64,000 nt of DNA from JAEXNA01 sp037189585 (GCA_037189585.1 JBBCJA010000013.1:1-64000), one strand, 5' to 3'. Shown: positions 16,221-24,823, numbered from the stretch's first letter. Program-made: numbers and translations. Notes: a model not told the origin generated them from the letters alone.

Positions 16221-17767
16221 ACTTGAAACTCGAGGCGGTCTTTCAACAGTCCACGGAAACTCTGACGAAAGGTCGTCCAGTCGGACTGCAGACTCAGCTG
16301 CTCCGCCAGTCGCTCGGCCTGCAGTCGCGCCCGCGTTACCGTGGCGTAGTCGAGCTCGTAAGCCCAGCCGAGGTCCATTCCCCGAAGCGCCGCGCAAGCT
16401 AATCCGTAGGCCGCCTTGGGGTATTTCTCTTTAAGGTCTTTGACCGCCGTCATCAAGGTCGAGGGGTTGCACGGCCCCTGCCAGGCCAGTTGCTGCGCCA
16501 ATTCCAGATCGCCCATCCAGCGGGCGGCCGCGAACCACTTGCCGGGCTCGCCTGGAGTTTGCTCCATCATATCGGCCAGAATCTTCGCTTTGTCGAGCCC
16601 AGGATAGCGCTTACAGACGTCGCGGAAACAGTTGAGGTAGCTTCCCTCTCGAAGACGACACCCGAACCTCCGATAAGCCTCCTCGACACGTCCCTGCTCA
16701 TGGAGCAGCTCTTCACAAAAGTCGGCTGACTCGGGATAGTTGGAAGCAAACTCCAAGGCTTCCTCGATCTTGCCCCGAGCCGCTAAGGAGTGTGCCCTCC
16801 ATCGATCGTAGGGCCAGAAGGCAAAGCGCCTCAATTTCAACAGCTCCTCGAGCTCCTGGTGGCGTCCGGCGCCATAAAGACAAGCGAGGCACGCGGAAGT
16901 TCCGGGGAAGTAGCTGCCGGGACTCTCAAAAACGTTCTTGGTAATTTGGTAAAGCTGGGAGGCCCATTTCGAGCGTAGTTCTGGAGAGCCACAGACGTGA
17001 TCGAACACCTCTCCCAAGACCTCTAAGTAGCCGTACTCATCATTCTGTAAGGCCTCAAAACATCGAGAGACACGGGCCTCATGCTCGGGAGCGTCCTTGC
17101 CCTGACCGACGATCGCCGCGAGCTCCTTGACCGCACGGTACACCGCCGCTCCTATCGCGCCGGACGAGCTATCGATCCTTTCGAGCGAGGGGACCAACTT
17201 CTCCAGCAAAAGAGTCGCTCCCTCAGCCGCCACCCCGGGCTGTTTCTTCGCCACCGCCCGAATCTCCGAAAGAGCGGCCTTCAGGTTGGCTTGGGCCTTC
17301 GCGGTTCCGTTCCAGGCGTAGGCGTTCTTGCGAAACTTACCGGCAAATTCCCACTTGTGCTTGGGCAGCTTCACCTTTGTCGCGGCTTTCAACGGAGCCT
17401 CAACGCTCGTCAACCGCTTGAGAACCTCACGCTGCTCGCTGTCGGTGATGACGCCCCGGGTGGCCAACCAACGGTAGAATCTCTTGAGCGTGGCCAGATA
17501 CTCCTTGTACTCTTTGGGAACGTCCGAGATCCGTTCCGACCCGAAGTCGAGGGCGACCTGAAGGGCCTCGACCAGTCGAGCGGCGGGAAGTTGACAGGAG
17601 TATCCAACGTCTTGCGGGCTGGAGTAGTCCTCAAAGTATTCACGCCCGCGAACCTCGAGCGCGATGCTTAAGAAGTTCAGCCAAACCTCGTCACGGCGAA
17701 CAGTAGCCTCCGATACGCTCTCTCCACGCTCTATGAGGTAGTCCCAGGTGGCGTCTGAAACCGACAT
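16217..17767 (-). CDS. Helical-repeat protein with integrase-like N-terminus
   Basis: The product is 516 residues. Residues 1-130 look like the SAM-like core-binding domain of tyrosine recombinases (helices ending in YLATLKRFYRWLATRGVI), but no R-H-R-Y catalytic domain follows. Residues about 140-500 are alternating helices typical of TPR or other solenoid repeats (for example RWRAHSLAARGKIEEALEFA). A role as a protein scaffold is likely; the partner is unknown. The start at 17767 is chosen for the GAGG six bases upstream; two more in-frame ATGs lie within 12 bases. The stop overlaps the pseudogene on the other strand. Confidence 0.65.
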   Translation of the reverse strand: MSVSDATWDYLIERGESVSEATVRRDEVWLNFLSIALEVRGREYFEDYSSPQDVGYSCQLPAARLVEALQVALDFGSERISDVPKEYKEYLATLKRFYRWLATRGVITDSEQREVLKRLTSVEAPLKAATKVKLPKHKWEFAGKFRKNAYAWNGTAKAQANLKAALSEIRAVAKKQPGVAAEGATLLLEKLVPSLERIDSSSGAIGAAVYRAVKELAAIVGQGKDAPEHEARVSRCFEALQNDEYGYLEVLGEVFDHVCGSPELRSKWASQLYQITKNVFESPGSYFPGTSACLACLYGAGRHQELEELLKLRRFAFWPYDRWRAHSLAARGKIEEALEFASNYPESADFCEELLHEQGRVEEAYRRFGCRLREGSYLNCFRDVCKRYPGLDKAKILADMMEQTPGEPGKWFAAARWMGDLELAQQLAWQGPCNPSTLMTAVKDLKEKYPKAAYGLACAALRGMDLGWAYELDYATVTRARLQAERLAEQLSLQSDWTTFRQSFRGLLKDRLEFQV

Positions 17768-17928
17768 TTCCATCCTCATGGAGTTTGTAAGAGAGAGGCG
17801 GTCACCCTTCTCCGCTCTGGTAGGTTAGGGGAGAGTCGGGTCAAGGTGTTATCGCGGCGGACTCGAGCGTAAGGCTGTTCGATATTTGTTCTCGAGGTTC
17901 CGGAGGCGTCTCGGAGAAAGCACCTCCG

Positions 17929-18711
17929 ATGAGCAGCGACACGACCTTTGATACTTTAGACCCACAAGAGCGCAAGCGGATCCTGGACAAACTGGCTAAA
18001 CTGAAGGCTCTTTCGGAATGTCGCACCGGTAACGTGAACGAAACCGCGACGGCCGCGGCGGCGATGACGCGCATCATGCTCGAATATGAGATCCAGGTGG
18101 CGGACTTGCATCTTGGTCCCGCCTTTTCAGCCTTCGAGATCGTCGAGGAATCGGTCTACCAAGGAGAGTCGCTCAACGGCTTTCCCCGATGGCAGTCGAG
18201 CCTTCTTGCGAGGCTGGCGGAAGTCCATCACTGTCAAGCTTACAGAAACTCCCGCACCAACTACCACTACTGGACTCGAGTCACCGAGAGCTTTCTTATG
18301 CTTATCGGTACCGAGAAGGATATCGAGAACACGCGACGCCTTTTCTTCTATTGCGTTTCGGAGATCGAAAGACTCTGCCAAGAGTTGTGCACGGGACGAC
18401 CGGTGAAGTGGAAGAACGACTTCAAGCGCGGAGCCTCTCGGGGCATCGCCGACAAAGTCGAGGCCGAGCACGAACGTATTTTGAAAGAAGAGCGAGAAAA
18501 AGCTCAGGCTCGGGGAGCCGCATCTGTTGCCCTAGAGCTCTTCGACCGCAAAAAACAAGCCGTGGAATTGTTCGCCGACGAGCTCGGCTTAGCTAGCACC
18601 ACCGCCCGCGTTCGCGCCGCCGCTCAAGGCCCGTACCAGGCCGGATACGTGGCCGGCTCAAGCCTCGATGTCAGCGGCGGCTCGCGGCCACTTTTGACCA
18701 GCGGTCGCTAG
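17929..18711 (+). CDS. DUF2786 domain protein
   Basis: The product is 260 residues. Residues 10-55 form a clear DUF2786 domain: ERKRILDKLAKLKALSECRT followed by NVNETATAAAAMTRIMLEY. The middle (about 60-170) is the partner region usual in this family, with conserved aromatic and basic residues and PVKWKNDFKRGASRGIAD. The tail is charged and Ala-rich. Such genes are often found on phages and plasmids. The molecular role is not known. The gene ends two bases before the stop of the convergent Uma2 gene. Confidence 0.75.
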   Translation: MSSDTTFDTLDPQERKRILDKLAKLKALSECRTGNVNETATAAAAMTRIMLEYEIQVADLHLGPAFSAFEIVEESVYQGESLNGFPRWQSSLLARLAEVHHCQAYRNSRTNYHYWTRVTESFLMLIGTEKDIENTRRLFFYCVSEIERLCQELCTGRPVKWKNDFKRGASRGIADKVEAEHERILKEEREKAQARGAASVALELFDRKKQAVELFADELGLASTTARVRAAAQGPYQAGYVAGSSLDVSGGSRPLLTSGR

Positions 18712-18713
18712 TG

Positions 18714-19289
18714 CTAGGAGTCCAGATCGTCTGCTAGGCTCACACCGGAATAAAGCTGAGCCAAATTGAGGTGGCAGCCGAGAGCTTCCAAGCTGTCTTC
18801 GGCTCCCTCTTTCCGAAGATAGAGCCATGAGCCTTCGGAACGGCGGTATTGCTCTACGAGCATGCAGTCTTGATGGACCAAGAGGTACTCCTGCAGAGAC
18901 GGAATCTTCTGATACGTTAAAAACTTCATTCCCCTATCGTAGCTCTCGGTGGAGGGAGAGAGAACCTCGATGATAAGGGATGGATTGAGCACCACATCCT
19001 TGGCGGAATCGTGAAACTGCAGCTCGCCACACACCGCGGAGACATCGGGATAGAAGAAACGAGTGCCTTGCCGCACCTTGAGATCGCTGGGGAACACCTG
19101 ACAGCCTCGGGTCCGCAAGGCAGGACCTATTTCCATAATAAGGTTCGCAACCAGAATGTTGTGGGGAATGCTTGCTCCCGACATCGCGTAGATCATCCCG
19201 TCGATATACTCGCTCTTTCTTTCAGCCCGACGTTCGAGAGCGAGATACTCTTCAGGAGTGTAGTCCGGAATTTTTGGTTGAGTGGCCAT
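18714..19289 (-). CDS. Uma2-family (DUF820) PD-(D/E)XK nuclease-like protein
   Basis: This 191-residue protein has the standard length for the family. Typical features are YTPEEYLALERRAERKSEYI at the start, FYPDVSAVCG (the Asp of the PD motif, about residue 77), then NPSLIIEVLSPSTESYDRG, where the Glu precedes the fold's second catalytic position, and KFLTYQKIPSLQEYLLV. The fold is that of restriction endonucleases, yet the cellular role of these often highly multiplied proteins is unresolved. It stands alone here. Only the one copy is seen in the window. Confidence 0.85.
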   Translation of the reverse strand: MATQPKIPDYTPEEYLALERRAERKSEYIDGMIYAMSGASIPHNILVANLIMEIGPALRTRGCQVFPSDLKVRQGTRFFYPDVSAVCGELQFHDSAKDVVLNPSLIIEVLSPSTESYDRGMKFLTYQKIPSLQEYLLVHQDCMLVEQYRRSEGSWLYLRKEGAEDSLEALGCHLNLAQLYSGVSLADDLDS

Positions 19290-19472
19290 CGAGAGAAATT
19301 TCGAGATTCTCGAGATGAGTTCCTCGACGGGGTAAGTACGCGCTCTGCCTAATCACGAAGCGAGGGCTTCCCCTTCAGTAGTCCATTTCCCGACTTACCT
19401 TGAGCGGACTGACAAGATCTGTCACCTCCCTGGGTTAGGCTCTCTCCAGAAAACTTGGAGGGAGCGATAGAA

Positions 19473-19889
19473 ATGAGTCAACGTCAGAAAATGGGATTGG
19501 GAGCATCCGCCGCGCTCTTGTTCGGAGCCTTCTGCCCGGTGATGCAGATACCGATCGTGGGAAGCGTGAGTCTTGTGCAGGGGACGGCTGGCTATATTCT
19601 GATGGCGATGGCGCTGGTCGCGGCTGTGGCCGTGTCCAAACAGCGCTGGAAAGTTGTGTGGGTACCGGCGAGCATAGCGGCAGCTCAGTGGGTTTGGATG
19701 CTCGGGAAATACCTGCACGCAAAATATGAGATGCAAAGGGAGATGGCGGAGCTTGAGGACAACCCCTTCGCGGGGCTAGCCCAGCTAGCCATAAACTCGG
19801 TCCGCCTCGACTGGGGGGTCCTCGTGTTGCTTTTGGCATCGATCGGATTGGTGTGGGTTGCTTGGGGGCGGTTTTGGAGGGAGGGCTGA
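19473..19889 (+). CDS. Small multi-pass membrane protein
   Basis: The product is 138 residues from the ATG at 19473, which has GGAGGGAG eight bases upstream; a TTG six codons earlier is unlikely. Hydrophobic segments lie at about residues 10-25, 38-55, 60-80 and 105-130, suggesting four membrane helices, with a charged loop (KYEMQREMAELED) before the last. No family is recognised. It is followed by convergent toxin-antitoxin genes. Confidence 0.6.
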   Translation: MSQRQKMGLGASAALLFGAFCPVMQIPIVGSVSLVQGTAGYILMAMALVAAVAVSKQRWKVVWVPASIAAAQWVWMLGKYLHAKYEMQREMAELEDNPFAGLAQLAINSVRLDWGVLVLLLASIGLVWVAWGRFWREG

Positions 19890-19910
19890 AAAGAATAGAT
19901 TCACTCCAAG

Positions 19911-20417
19911 TCAAGAACTCGAGATGAGTCCTTGGTAGCGCTGTAGATAGGTATCCAAGACCTTTCGCGGGAGCCGGACAGTGATGTCCTCATCGAAGAC
20001 ATTCAAGGCGTCGACAATCGCGGCAGCGTCCAGAAGTTTCGCCGTATATAGCTCGTCGAGAAGCCAAAGGACTCCGTGGACTCTGATCCCCCTAGCCTGC
20101 GCGACGCGCCTCAATCCGCCGTCGCCTGTGAGGAGGATAGAACCAGTGAACGTTTCGGCTACGACCAGCGCGAATGTATCGGCTACGGAGAGGTACTGGT
20201 GAGAGTCGCGAAGCTCTTTGACTTTTTTTATCTCAGGCGGGCCAAGTTCAACAACCTCGAATCCCAGCTCTCGAATGTTCATGTTGTCCAGTGTCAGGAG
20301 TTCATTCTCAACCACGTCTGGGAGAAGAAGTCTGTAGTTCAGGTGCGAGTAGCTCTGCAGCAGCCCAGCCTTGAATAAGTCGATCAGGACGGACGCGTCA
20401 TTGACGATGAGATCCAT
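19911..20417 (-). CDS. PIN-like toxin (DUF3368-type)
   Basis: The 168-residue product looks like a PIN nuclease. It has an N-terminal NDASVLIDL with the first acidic residue (Asp7), a central VADTFAL with a second, and a C-terminal LLTGDGGLRRVAQARGIRVH, the usual last motif of DUF3368-like PIN proteins. PIN toxins cut RNA using a metal ion held by these acids. It lies seven bases after the Xre/ImmA-IrrE gene, in the same direction, which is the order of a two-gene toxin-antitoxin operon. Expression is probably set by the upstream partner. Confidence 0.75.
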   Translation of the reverse strand: MDLIVNDASVLIDLFKAGLLQSYSHLNYRLLLPDVVENELLTLDNMNIRELGFEVVELGPPEIKKVKELRDSHQYLSVADTFALVVAETFTGSILLTGDGGLRRVAQARGIRVHGVLWLLDELYTAKLLDAAAIVDALNVFDEDITVRLPRKVLDTYLQRYQGLISSS

Positions 20418-20424
20418 CGTCGAC

Positions 20425-21501
20425 CTAAGATTGGCCTCGAAGAACTCGCTCGACTTCTGATACAGGTTTCTCGAGAAGCTCCGCCGCCTTGGAGAGTCCT
20501 ATCAAGCCTTCCGCAAGAGCTTGGTAACATTTTCTCTCGAAGACGCGAGGCATCTCCTTTGAGCCACGATCTTCTAGTGGCTCCAACTCCTGAGGCTCGG
20601 TCTTGCCCCGCCAGCCCCTGCCGAAAGTTCGGCAGCCGTACTCATACTGTGATTGAGAGGTATGACCAAGCTGATAAACTCTGTACCAGAGCGCGGCCGC
20701 GCTGACTCGGTAGACTTTCTTGAGTGCCAAGATCTCGACCGCCTCGAACCTGTGTCGGGGAAACCCGAAGGTCATCGCCAAGTGTTCCTTGGGCATAAGA
20801 AAGGCTCCGGCAAAGCGATTCGCCGCTTTCTCGGTCGCTTTCTCGTCGTCGGGGATGACCAGGTATCGATGGGCCAGCTCGTGCAGAAGGGTCAGTCGCC
20901 TTCGTTCAAGAGACTGCTTACGGTTCGCGACCAGAACGTGGACGGGGTCCTCCTCGTCTCGATGAACCTCACAGGTTAGGCCCGAAACGTTGTCGGGTAG
21001 GTCGATGACAATGACGATGTGGCCACGTTCTTCCAGCAGTTCGGTCACATCAGGGATGGGACCCGTCCCAAGTTGCCATTCCCTTCGGAGACGGTTGGCA
21101 AGATCTTCACCCTCTTCAGCAGAGCTAACCTTTTCTTGCACAACCTTGGAAGTGTGGAGCGGTGCCCCCAGGATACACTCCAGCTGCAGGTAGCGTTCCA
21201 CGTATCCTACGACTTGTGCTTCGACTTTGGCTTTGTCGCGAGCGGAAGTCCTAGAGTGTTTACGGAAGTCAACTTGGCCAAGTCGGGTGTTTTTCGGTGC
21301 GAGCAGATAGTCTAAAGAGACATTGAGAGTGTTCCCCAAGGCCAGAAGAACCTTGGAGCCGGGAAGCATCTCATCGCGTTCGTATTTGCCGAGAGCCTGA
21401 GCCGAGACCAGCCCATCCATCTTCGCGGACAGGTCTCGCAGAGACAAACCTTCTTTCAAACGGGCAAGTTTAATTCGATGTCCAATTTGTCCGTTATCCA
21501 T
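20425..21501 (-). CDS. Xre-family regulator with ImmA/IrrE metallopeptidase domain
   Basis: The product is 358 residues. Residues 5-66 form a Cro/C1-type helix-turn-helix (GHRIKLARLKEGLSLRDLSA, then ALGKYERDEMLPG). Residues about 150-240 hold the ImmA/IrrE (COG2856) zinc peptidase with HELAH at 207-211 and a downstream Glu near 224. The last 110 residues are an unassigned basic helical extension. In phage and ICE systems such peptidases cleave repressors; here the HTH and peptidase are fused, and the partner is a PIN toxin, so it probably acts as the antitoxin and autorepressor. An inverted repeat lies over its promoter. Confidence 0.85.
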   Translation of the reverse strand: MDNGQIGHRIKLARLKEGLSLRDLSAKMDGLVSAQALGKYERDEMLPGSKVLLALGNTLNVSLDYLLAPKNTRLGQVDFRKHSRTSARDKAKVEAQVVGYVERYLQLECILGAPLHTSKVVQEKVSSAEEGEDLANRLRREWQLGTGPIPDVTELLEERGHIVIVIDLPDNVSGLTCEVHRDEEDPVHVLVANRKQSLERRRLTLLHELAHRYLVIPDDEKATEKAANRFAGAFLMPKEHLAMTFGFPRHRFEAVEILALKKVYRVSAAALWYRVYQLGHTSQSQYEYGCRTFGRGWRGKTEPQELEPLEDRGSKEMPRVFERKCYQALAEGLIGLSKAAELLEKPVSEVERVLRGQS

Positions 21502-21510
21502 GTAGCCAGA

Positions 21511-21540
21511 TTACAATTTTCATGCTAGATTGTAAACTAA
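21511..21540 (-). promoter_or_regulatory. Promoter and inverted-repeat operator of the Xre/PIN module
   Basis: Reading the minus strand, TTTACA (-35) is followed by 17 bases and TAATCT (-10), ending about 10 bases before the Xre start. Arms TTACAAT (21511-21517) and ATTGTAA (21529-21535) form a perfect 7-base inverted repeat covering both promoter elements. This is a fitting site for autorepression by the Xre protein (inferred). Confidence 0.5.
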
Positions 21541-21553
21541 GACAAAAGAGCCA

Positions 21554-21616
21554 GGGTGCCTAGCCGTCGGGCTAGACACTCCGGCGTCGTGAAGAAACAT
21601 AGGTTTCGTCGCACCC
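21554..21616 (+). other. Possible structured leader RNA
   Basis: GGGTGC (21554) pairs with GCACCC (21611-21616) as a closing stem. Inside it are a hairpin CTAGCC-GTC-GGCTAG-like and a second weaker GAAAC-ATAG-GTTTC hairpin, giving a three-way-junction shape. It ends about 50 bases before a small gene. No riboswitch class is recognised. Confidence 0.3.
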
Positions 21617-21668
21617 CGGTTAGGTTCCCTGCTCTGTGTCTATCTTCAATCGAAAGAGAGAATGTACC

Positions 21669-21848
21669 ATGGGTAAAAAACCAGGGACAAACGTAGGAAC
21701 GAACGGCGGAATCTATCAGGAGGTCGGTCCGCGCGGTGGGAATAGGCCCAATTTCGCGACCGTTCCCGACAACAAGCCTCTTCCGCCGACCACCTCGCCT
21801 GGAAGCACGTGGAAACCAGTGAAGGTAACGCCACCGAGCAAGCGCTAG
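21669..21848 (+). CDS. YjzC-like small protein
   Basis: This 59-residue protein is Gly/Pro/Lys-rich with the pattern KPGTNVGTNGGIYQEVGPRG, then a Pro-rich stretch and a closing STWKPV. It resembles the YjzC family of small proteins of unknown function (KxGxxxxxxGxYxExGxxGG, then a Trp near the end). The start is the ATG at 21669 behind GAGAG; an upstream in-frame ATG would add an 11-residue basic segment outside the conserved part. A strong hairpin follows the stop by about 20 bases. Confidence 0.7.
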   Translation: MGKKPGTNVGTNGGIYQEVGPRGGNRPNFATVPDNKPLPPTTSPGSTWKPVKVTPPSKR

Positions 21849-21868
21849 CGGCTGGGTATAGGCACTTG

Positions 21869-21910
21869 AAAGGCCGAACGGACGCTATTTAGGAGCGTTC
21901 GTTCGGCCTT
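21869..21910. terminator. Hairpin after the YjzC-like gene
   Basis: AAGGCCGAACGGACGCT and AGCGTTCGTTCGGCCTT form a 17-base stem with one G-U pair and a loop of about seven bases. A T-run is lacking downstream on the + strand. It is probably a terminator, perhaps bidirectional. Confidence 0.55.
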
Positions 21911-21940
21911 GTCGTGTAAAAAACACTGCACTCAGGGCAG

Positions 21941-22207
21941 ATGCTAATTCTTCGATGGAAACTTGGAGTGCGTAAGCCAGTTGCGAAAGGTGACTGGGAC
22001 ATGAGCCTCGGAGGAAGCATCAACCCCGTCGAAAGCTTGGCCGACGCCCTCCAAGTCGCCGCCGACTCCGGCGCCAAACGCCTCCTCCTCCCCATGGCCA
22101 GCGTCACCGACATCGCCACCATCCCCGGCGAACTCTTCGCCAAATTCCAGACCAGTTTTTATGCCGACCCACGGGATGCGGTGTTCAAAGCTCTGGGGGT
22201 GGCGTAA
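21941..22207 (+). pseudogene. brxL: C-terminal fragment of a BrxL (Lon-like BREX protease) gene
   Basis: The frame gives only 88 residues. From about residue 17 it matches the C-terminal end of the BrxL/Lon-related family as I recall it: SINPVESLADALQVAADSGA, then KRLLLPMASVTDIATIPGEL, FAKFQTSFYADP and DAVFKALGV. Full BrxL proteins are about 450-700 residues and carry an AAA+ ATPase and Ser/Lys protease core; all of that is missing here. The 3' end is clean, stopping three bases before the Shedu gene. This suggests that a brxL-sduA pair once existed and that a deletion removed most of brxL. Confidence 0.6.
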
Positions 22208-22210
22208 GGG

Positions 22211-23332
22211 ATGGATGCATTTGGGATAGGTTCGATTAACGTGGATTTCTCTGGACTAGATGACCGATGGAGACCGACTTGGGTACTACGAGAGACAAGC
22301 ACGACGCGACTCGTCTTCCTAGCTGAATTCATTCACGATAATGCGAAGGATGCCGAAGCTAACGTCAAGGGGACGTTTGCTTTTCAGCGCAAGAAACCAA
22401 GCCAGCCGTGGGAATCTCCAGAGAGTATAAATCTCGCATCCCTCAAGGCTGGCGAGGGAGTCAAGCTCGCTATTGACAGTGCCGCGACCCGCAAACTTTA
22501 TGACCACCTGCAAAAGCGTTACGGCGACGACACATCGCTGGGCTTGGGCAAAGCTCTCGAGGCTCTGGTCGGTTCGCTAGCGTCTGATTGGCAGGCCATC
22601 CTTCTCTCAGAGAACTCGGGCGCAAGGCAGGCATTTGGCAAGCTGCTGAAATGGGCAACTCAGCTTGATGATCTTGAGCAGGTCGCGAACCAGCTCGCTG
22701 ACTTGGACCAAGCTTCACTCGCAAACTTGCAGGCTGCTGTCCAGTTGAGAGCTCTCACTTCCTTGAGAGACGAATGGCACGACAACTGGACGTGCCAAGA
22801 TGAAGAGTTCTGGCAAAAGCAGATCGCGTCGAGTCCGATCTTATTGCAGCAGATATTTGAGGCGCCGGTCACTATTGTGAAAGAGAAAGCTTATGTTGGT
22901 GGGAAGAGTGTTTTCGACGACCGCGGAAAGCTGGTAGACTTCTTGCTCAAGAACTCCGTTACCCACAACGTTAGCTTAGTAGAAATTAAGACGCCAGCAA
23001 CCCCGTTGCTAGGAAGTAAGTATAGGACGGGAGTTTTTCCTCTTTCAGGTGAGGTGATGGGTGCGGTCGCGCAGGTGCTCACTTATCGCGACTCGCTGAG
23101 TAAGGAGTTTCGGACGTTGGTTGGCAATTCGGGTGGAGGTTTTGATTGCTTCGAACCGTGTTGCGTTATAATCGCCTGAAACGCTAGTGAAACTTTGACA
23201 GAGGAAGACCATAGCCGCTCATTTGAACTCGCTCGAAGCCAGATGCGAGACGTGAAGATCGTGACCTACGATGAACTGTATTCGCGTCTTGAGGGCCTGA
23301 TCACGCTACTTCAACAGGTCGAGCCAGCGTAG
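22211..23332 (+). pseudogene. sduA: Shedu anti-phage gene sduA interrupted by one in-frame TGA
   Basis: Codons 1-322 read as an SduA (DUF4263) protein. A variable N-terminal half is followed by the PD-(D/E)XK-type nuclease core, with Asp243 in LVDFLL, Glu258 and Lys260 in LVEIKTP, and Gln288 in AVAQVLTYR. Codon 323 (23177-23179) is TGA. The same frame then continues NASETLTEEDHSRSFELARS, QMRDVKIVTYDELYSRLEGL, to TAG at 23330, which is the normal family ending. A GGA-to-TGA change after VIIA would explain it. The nuclease residues precede the stop, so a 322-residue product might keep some activity. Shedu proteins cut phage DNA. TGA is a normal stop elsewhere in the window, so recoding is unlikely. 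Confidence 0.75.
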
Positions 23333-23563
23333 TGGCTTACTCTTGGAATAGGCAGTATCTAGTGTTGTAAGCGTGGAGCTTATTTCAGTAGCCCACAAAG
23401 TTCAAGCAGGCGCCGTCTTCAACATTCTGGAAGCTCCTCCGGATGACCAGGAGTGCAAAAAATCATCTAGAGCTGAGAGTGGAGAAACTCAGTAAGGGCT
23501 ACCGACTTGGTGGTCGAAGCTTTTGCCCGCCGGTACCGGCGGTTAGCCCGGAGAATAACTCCT

Positions 23564-24823
23564 ATGTATGACAATATCGCCGAACTCCTTGAGCAGATCA
23601 GTCTGGGCGAGGACACCTTTCTCGAGTTCAAAGAGGTCCGTTTCGCGGGCGACAAGGTGAGCGCGCCTGAACGTAAGGACCTCGCCGATGAGCTTGCGGC
23701 CTTTGCTAACGGTCGGGGCGGGGTGTGCTTGTTGGGGGTGAGTGACCAACGCGAGGTTCTCGGCATCCCCGTGGAAGGTCTTAACCTGGTGGAGAATCGA
23801 GTGCTCGAGGTCTGTCGGGATTCCGTCCAGCCTCCATTACAGCCAGTGATTCATCGGCTCAACCTTCCTACTGACCAGGGGGGACGGGTCCCCGTTTTGA
23901 AGGTAGAGTTGGAGCGAAGCCTTTTTGTACACAAAAGTCCTGGCGGATACTTCTACCGTGTCGGCAGTGACAAGCGTGAGATGGCTCCTGATTTTCTTGC
24001 CCGTCTCTTTCAGCAGCGAAGTCAAAGCCGGATCATTCGCTTCGATGAGCAGACCGTAGCTCAAGCGACGCTTGACGATCTCGACCCGGCCCTGTTGGGG
24101 AAATTTGCAAGTCGACGTATCGACGACAGTCGCGAGAGTTTGCTTCAAAAGCTGGCGATGGCAAGATACGATGATGCTGGGACTCTGGTACCGACGGTCG
24201 CCGGTGTTCTGATGGGCTCATCCCAACCGGAAAGGTGGCTTCCCAACGCTTTTATTCAAGCGGTGGCTTATCGAGGGACATCGATCTTTCCTGATGGCGA
24301 GTCGAGATACCAGATCGACGCGGCGGATATCAAAGGGCCGCTCGATCTTCAGGTCAAGGACGCTCTGACTTTTGTCCGAAAGAACATGCGTGTCGCCGCG
24401 GTCAAAGACCAGGGTCGGCGTGATATCCCCGATTTTGATCTGCTCGCGGTGTTTGAAGCCTTGGTGAACGCCGTGGCTCATCGAGACTATTCGATTTACG
24501 GCTCAAAGATTCGCTTACGCCTCTTCTTTGACCGGCTGGAACTCTATTCGCCGGGAGCTATTCCAAACACAATGACAGTTGAGAGCCTTCCCTATCGACA
24601 ATCCGCTCGCAATGAGGCGATCACAAGTCTTTTGGCGCGCTGCCCAGTCTCGTCTGAGACGTCGGAACTCTCAGCTAGAACTCATCTGATGGACAAGCGA
24701 GGGGAGGGAGTCTCGTTGATTCTCCAACGCAGTGAACAGCTCTCCGGCCGTACCCCTGTTTACAAGCTCATCGACGAATCTGAGCTGTTGCTCACGATCT
24801 ACGCCGCCAATGGTGGGGAGTGA
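23564..24823 (+). CDS. AlbA_2-type ATP-binding regulator (COG2865)
   Basis: The product is 419 residues from the ATG at 23564; the longer frame lacks a ribosome site, while GGAG lies ten bases before this ATG. Residues 1-130 form an AlbA_2 (Schlafen-like) domain, with EDTFLEFKEVRF and ELAAFANGRGGVCLLGVSD. The C-terminal half holds a GHKL-type ATPase module with ALVNAVAHRDYSIYGS (N-box) and DKRGEGVSLI. Such proteins are described as transcription regulators or defence-associated ATPases and are common in islands like this. The 231 bases before it carry a 40-codon GTG frame (from about 23373) of doubtful reality. Confidence 0.8.
   Translation: MYDNIAELLEQISLGEDTFLEFKEVRFAGDKVSAPERKDLADELAAFANGRGGVCLLGVSDQREVLGIPVEGLNLVENRVLEVCRDSVQPPLQPVIHRLNLPTDQGGRVPVLKVELERSLFVHKSPGGYFYRVGSDKREMAPDFLARLFQQRSQSRIIRFDEQTVAQATLDDLDPALLGKFASRRIDDSRESLLQKLAMARYDDAGTLVPTVAGVLMGSSQPERWLPNAFIQAVAYRGTSIFPDGESRYQIDAADIKGPLDLQVKDALTFVRKNMRVAAVKDQGRRDIPDFDLLAVFEALVNAVAHRDYSIYGSKIRLRLFFDRLELYSPGAIPNTMTVESLPYRQSARNEAITSLLARCPVSSETSELSARTHLMDKRGEGVSLILQRSEQLSGRTPVYKLIDESELLLTIYAANGGE

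Noticed and set aside
21554..21616. tRNA-like gene
   Set aside because: The closing stem resembles an acceptor stem, but D-, anticodon- and T-arm signatures are absent and the element is too short.
23177..23179. TGA recoded as an amino acid (Gly code or selenocysteine)
   Set aside because: TGA ends many intact genes in the window (for example at 7220, 19889 and 24823), and no SECIS-like hairpin was recognised after the codon.
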